From Lytechinus variegatus (Eukaryota; Echinodermata; Echinoidea; Temnopleuroida; Toxopneustidae), in NCBI RefSeq assembly GCF_018143015.1, contig NC_054750.1, positions 9,762,501-9,826,500 of the forward strand: a stretch of 64,000 bases of DNA, in the 5' to 3' direction. A program made the position numbers and the translations under genes. This document shows, piece by piece, positions 60,501-64,000 of this stretch (its first letter is position 1; every line of letters begins with the position of its first letter). The notes beneath the pieces are model-generated. The model was not told where the DNA came from, made no database searches, and worked only from the letters and a program-made list of their open reading frames with translations.

Positions 60501-61364
60501 CAGTCCATGTGGCATTAGACTATTTGAGAGGCAGACAAACTGCTTGTAGACTCCTTTCATCTTTCCAGGATGTAGTGAGGAGAGTGAAGCAGGAAAGGTG
60601 TGGGGCTTATTCTCTGCTATTTCATAGGAATGGGTGAAAATGAATAAAAATTTAATTTTTACCCAAACTTTGCCTGTTTTGTACTAAACTTACAGTTATA
60701 TGTTCATTGAGTTATTGTAGTATGCAACAGATCAATCTTTTTCATGTGATAAAAATGTATTATGTTCAAAAGAAGATTTTATGATTTTATGTGAAATTTT
60801 CCAGGGATATGTTAACGCTTGGTCCCACACAATCAACTGTTGTTTGAGGTTAGCTAGCATGAAGAGCTATTTTTAGCTACCAAATGATAATGATTATGTA
60901 TGAAGACTTTAATAATGACTATGGCAAGTGATTTTTTTGGGGGAATACCTAGGTGTAGGTATTTTGTTACTCTTAACTGTTTATCTTGTAGAAGTACTTT
61001 GGTGTGAATAAACCCCCATCCCAGCTTATTTCTTCCAGTTCACAAGGAGTACATGTTGGTAATATCCTTGACAGTGGCAAGTGGTTCAGTCCAAAGGGAA
61101 ATATCAAACAACTCCTTGCCTGTTCTAAAAAACATATTACTACATTTGAAGAATTGTCATAATATATTATCAGGCTATTATTTTATGTTATGATTAATTT
61201 TGTTATTTCTTTGTTTCCCTGTACCTTCAACCTAATTATCTCTCTGTCTCCCCTTTCCCCCTCTATCTGTTGCCCTCCTTTCCCTCTGTATCTCCCTATT
61301 TCTTTCTCTTCCTCTCTCTGTACAGGCCAGCAAATATTCCTTTAAGAGTGAGGATCTAGTCTGA
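51595..61364 (+). CDS. ATP6V0B: V-type proton ATPase proteolipid subunit c'' (21 kDa), seven exons
   Basis: Exons: 51595-51652, 54632-54680, 55745-55828, 56592-56669, 58715-58839, 59922-60112, 61326-61364 (stop TGA). All are GT-AG with consistent phases (1,2,2,2,1,0), giving 207 aa against 205 in human. The protein is a rotor-ring subunit of the membrane Vo sector, which moves protons into endosomes, lysosomes and secretory vesicles. Visible features: an N-terminal helix (about 5-25), then four conserved helices. The first buried acidic residue is Glu95 in '[17 protein letters not shown]', equivalent to the essential Glu of yeast Vma16. '[13 protein letters not shown]' (about 154-166) is the ring signature, and Glu178 lies in '[15 protein letters not shown]'. 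The strongly hydrophobic sequence with helix-packing GxGxG runs ('GGGVKAPRI' near 75-83) is close to vertebrate orthologues. The C-terminal tail ([11 protein letters not shown]) is short and variable. Introns hold MITEs and a SINE. Confidence 0.97.
52202..52818. mobile_element. TTAA-bounded foldback element, copy 3
   Basis: 'ttaaaggacaagtccacccc' start, 'ggtggacttgacctttaa' end; arms as in copy 1. In ATP6V0B intron 1. The middle differs from copy 1, with the inverted words 'atatgaacgagccagtt' and 'aactggctcgttcatat'. Confidence 0.88.
52836..53470. repeat. Poly-G-led dispersed repeat with internal 75-bp duplication
   Basis: Starts 'acccgggggggggg', then 'gtggataccatgcgcgacca' at about 52868 and again at about 52943. 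'gggcacgttac' is doubled too. It ends with the inverse 'tatggtatccactcgtgaat' near 53436. In ATP6V0B intron 1. Confidence 0.65.
53471..54631. other. ATP6V0B intron 1, end; no other gene
   Basis: Contains the dispersed 'cactcattcaatgaacaagg' repeat (53550-53615) and a T-run at 54331. Ends at acceptor 'gttgcag' 54631. Confidence 0.5.
55309..55440 (+). mobile_element. tRNA-derived SINE-like sequence
   Basis: 'tggctcactgttagagcgcc' resembles a tRNA A box region, and 'gatttgatccc', about 35 bases on, matches the B box GGTTCGANNCC at 9 of 11 positions. A cloverleaf is not complete. It sits beside the MITE at 55441 in ATP6V0B intron 2. Confidence 0.6.
55441..55613. mobile_element. Foldback MITE, second copy of the 17895 family
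   Basis: 'gggggccgtttcataaagct' and inverted 'agctttatgaaacacccacc'. The inner arms 'gactggtgatcctttctta' and 'gaaaggatcaccagtcgttc' match the copy at 17895-18070. Confidence 0.88.
55888..56535. mobile_element. Degenerate TTAA-foldback family member, copy 4
   Basis: 'gtccacccccattc', 'agagaaaaatcaagcaagca' and 'gaaaatttcctcaagatcag' match the left arm of copies 1-3; 'tttttgttggggtagacttg' matches the right end. Both TTAA are lost. In ATP6V0B intron 3. Confidence 0.6.
56670..58547. other. ATP6V0B intron 4; one cryptic exon-like segment
   Basis: See 57179-57275. Otherwise AT-rich with no repeat I can name, apart from 56940-57035, which resembles 45-145. Confidence 0.5.
57179..57275 (+). other. 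Cryptic exon-like segment in ATP6V0B intron 4
   Basis: Between acceptor 'aaatttcag' and donor 'gtaata', one frame is open over all 97 bases (hydrophobic, with Cys and Trp). At 97 nt it would shift the ATP6V0B frame and destroy the following exons, so it is not part of the main mRNA. It may be a poison exon or chance. Confidence 0.25.
58548..58675. repeat. Dispersed repeat, copy 2 (see 44920)
   Basis: 'cagcaattacacaatttctt' through 'cattttgagatcgtta', in intron 4 just before ATP6V0B exon 5. Confidence 0.65.
59012..59611. mobile_element. 600-bp TTAA-bounded foldback, second family
   Basis: 'ttaaaggaaaatgaaaccc' start and 'ggtttcattccccttta|a' end. The arms share 'gaaagtt', 'aaaaatc' and 'gatgtcacatgt'-type words around the centre. 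Unlike the 46094 family in sequence, but the same TTAAAGG termini. In ATP6V0B intron 5. Confidence 0.8.
59785..59905. repeat. Dispersed repeat, copy 3 (see 44920)
   Basis: 'tcatatctcaacaacta' through 'cattttgagatcattgcc', just before ATP6V0B exon 6. Confidence 0.55.
60113..61325. other. ATP6V0B intron 6; nothing else recognised
   Basis: AT-rich; ends in a CT-rich acceptor tract (61240-61325). Confidence 0.5.
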
Positions 61365-61960
61365 ACAACAAACAGAGATTGCAGCAAATCATCTTATTTA
61401 TACCAAAATAATATTTCTTTATCATGTGGCTCAACCATGTGATCATCCGTATTGTCCTCAACATTGTTATAATGGTTCCTGACATAAAAGAGAATTGGCT
61501 AATTTTACGGTGCATTTGGGTCTGAAATATAGCTCAATCATTTCTGATTTTTTTTGTATACCATATATTGAAGAGGATAAGAAAGTAAAGTTGTTGGACA
61601 GCCTTCTTGAATTTTCTTCTTTTTTTTTTGTTCAAACATTTAGCTGTCCATTCTGAATCCAGGTGTTTCTTATAAGTAAGGTAACAGCCATTTTTTTTGT
61701 GAAATCCTAAAAAGCTTAAAGTTCTCAAATATATGGAGTTTTTTTTAAACCTCTGCCACCATACTACATCATATTTGACCCATTGGCCCATCATTCAGAA
61801 TGATTTATTTTGAAGCTTTGATTTAAGACTGTGGTTTATGCTTATATCACCATGTGCATTGAGCAAATGTCTAATAGATCATGCTAATTGTATTAAGAGG
61901 TTGTGAGGTTAAAGCGTCTTGTCACTATAGTTTGAGCCTACTTTGTATTTCAGTTGATTA

Positions 61961-61966
61961 AATAAA
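61961..61966 (+). other. Polyadenylation signal AATAAA, proximal
   Basis: Canonical hexamer about 600 bp after the ATP6V0B stop codon. Confidence 0.5.
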
Positions 61967-63858
61967 GACTGGACTCACTAATTCTAAATTTTAAGCCTGA
62001 ATTTAGTCACATTTGACAAAAATGCTAACCATTATTGGACCCTTTCTCAATTAATGCAGAAAATTAATCATAATTATTGCACAAAATTTGCATTAATCAT
62101 TTTTCAAACCCTGGTTTTGAAGCCCTTTTATAAACTTGGACGTGATGATTTTGAGTTGTTCGAACTACTCTCGAGAGAGAGGTTATCTTTCATACGTGCT
62201 TGTGTAATAACAAACCATTCCATGTAAAATGTGGCATAATATTTCATTGTTTATAGAAATAGCATGTTTATTGATATGATACTTAGAACCCTTTAATAAC
62301 AAATATGAAATTAGTAGCCAAAATAGTTGAGATACAGGTGATTGTTGTATAGTCGTAAAAAAAAATAGTGTACATATGTGAGATAACTCAGTACTCAAAG
62401 TAAGATATATATGAGTTATACATTTGGTATTTGCTATAAAGCTCTATTGTGATAACTTTTGCCAATGCCAATGGATTCGTTGTTCGGAAAGGTAGACAGT
62501 TTATATAAGATTATATTTCATGTTTCGTTGGATGTTTATGTAATAGATATTTATATCTGATAAGGATTCAAATATGTGACTTGTATTGTAATTGAGAGAC
62601 ATTAGGTTTTTTGCATTATGATTTATGATTTGGTTAGTATATATTTTGTGTATACTTGTCAATGGATTGACGGGTTATCAATTATGGTGAATGTGATATG
62701 GCATTGCATGTAATGGATTTTAGGTTATGAGTAATTGGACGGGAATATTTACCTACTATTAGTTTGTAATCAGTGGAAAATGAAATTATATCATGCAAAG
62801 CAAGAATACTGTAAAAGCAACCAAAAACAGGAATGAAAAATGGAAAATCACCCCACTTATGTCACACTCATATAATATGTTAACCACAATGATAAAGACA
62901 TGAAAATAACATTTTTTAAAATCTGGTTTGAATTTAATATTCAGTATTTTGCTTTTAAAATTCTATTCTCTTTATGAAATTCATTTTAATTTCAGGCTGG
63001 AGTACTCTTTCCCAAAAAAATGACATACCACTGCCTGGTTGGGACTGAGAAAGATGGATTATTTATTTCCTATGCTCTCTATAATTTTTTTTTAAAACAC
63101 AAATGTTTAACTTTTCCTTCCATAAGTAAGATTAGAAGGGGTAGTGAAATAGTTTTTAAAGAAAAAAAAGAGATCACATAATTACAAAGTAAGGCTAGGA
63201 ATTATGGCAAATGACAATTTCCATTGCCCAAGTTAACTTCCTTATTTCTATTATAAGTGTATTTGATGAATGTAGACAAAGTCATATATAAATTTCATCA
63301 TTAAAAGGGGTGATACACCCGAGCTGACATACCTAAGCTATGTCAAGCTGTTCATCCCTTTTCTTTATATCAAGAATTGTTTTTTCTTAACACAAGTGAT
63401 TCTTCTTGTAAAGAATTGAATTCTTAGAATGTTGTCTTGTAACAAATCACAATTCTTGATATTAAGTATGGGATGCTTGATAGTAAATGTGTGTATGGGA
63501 GGCCACGTGTACAGTACGTTGGGATATCATCATGGTGTTGCAGCCCATTTACATTTAAACTGCAGTATGGATTCTTTGAGTTTCTCAATGACATGATTGT
63601 ATTGTATATTCAAATTGAGTAATTATTTTATGAGGAGACTTGCATAGATTTATTGATAGGTGGACAAATTAACATGGTAATTTTTACTTTGGCCATTGTT
63701 TCTCTGTAGTAGGTAATGAATGAGCTGAGAAAGGGAAATTGCAATATGAATGTGTAAATTGCTAGAAATGACACAAATTCTTCCCTATAAATTGTCTCGT
63801 CCATTTAGATATTCATGTATATGTATGTTATCCGTTATGAAAATGTGATTGAAGCTTT

Positions 63859-63864
63859 AATAAA
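63859..63864 (+). other. Polyadenylation signal AATAAA, distal
   Basis: Hexamer in 'gctttaataaaaagc', followed by GT/T-rich 'ctgtatgaatatgttttttg', a fair downstream element. Confidence 0.5.
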
Positions 63865-64000
63865 AAGCATTCTATATCTGTATGAATATGTTTTTTGCAT
63901 TATTTTGATAAAAGGAGTATGATAACTTCAGTTGTGAAGAAAATATCATTTGGAGATTGTCTTATCAAACGTGCTGGAGATGAGTAGAGAGGAGAATAGG

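Larger units (their letters stand above)
61365..63885 (+). other. ATP6V0B 3' untranslated region (probable)
   Basis: Follows the TGA at 61362-61364. AATAAA stands at 61961-61966 and 63859-63864, so mRNAs with UTRs of about 0.6 and 2.5 kb are both possible. I see no other gene to the window end; where transcription stops is inferred. Confidence 0.5.

Overview
The window is eukaryotic DNA: AT-rich, with spliced genes, long introns, microsatellites and dense interspersed repeats. Gene structure, short CpG-rich promoters, many foldback MITEs, a Penelope-like element and a CR1-type LINE with an N-terminal 2A peptide all suit a marine invertebrate deuterostome, most likely a sea urchin. The species cannot be named from sequence alone.

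Two host genes are clear, both on the + strand. R3HDM4 (R3H domain-containing protein 4) can be assembled as seven exons between 21249 and 42957. All splice phases agree and give 283 aa; only the first exon is uncertain. ATP6V0B (V-ATPase proteolipid subunit c'') is complete in seven exons between 51595 and 61364 and gives 207 aa. Its 3' UTR probably runs to about 63.88 kb. A weak minus-strand candidate, a spliced 41-codon ORF at 20151-18416, would lie head to head with R3HDM4. The two host genes have no obvious pathway link.

Layout. 1-3.3 kb: tandem repeats and a foldback element enclosing a TCTA-type microsatellite. 3.4-11.8 kb: a nest of transposons. A repeat studded with the motif CGCTTCGCGCTCGCAT is split by a 5'-truncated Penelope-like element. 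That element carries an inverted copy of its own 3' tail, and inside it sit a 158-bp MITE and an apparently intact CR1-type LINE. 11.8-21 kb: low-complexity DNA, MITEs and hairpins. 21-43 kb: R3HDM4, whose 11.5-kb intron 1 and 6.7-kb intron 2 are full of repeats, including two more CGCTTCGCGCTCGCAT elements in opposite orientation and a 2.7-kb element with hAT-like ends. 43-51.6 kb: intergenic, with a minisatellite, a mariner-like foldback and TTAA-bounded foldbacks. 51.6-64 kb: ATP6V0B, whose introns hold further MITEs and a tRNA-like SINE.

The most notable items are the LINE ORF with a hydrophobic leader plus 2A motif, the Penelope-like element with its perfect 55-bp inverted tail copies, and the multi-copy CGCTTCGCGCTCGCAT repeat family, which I cannot assign to a named class. 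No CRISPR arrays, rRNAs or bacterial operons are present. No canonical tRNA gene was recognised.
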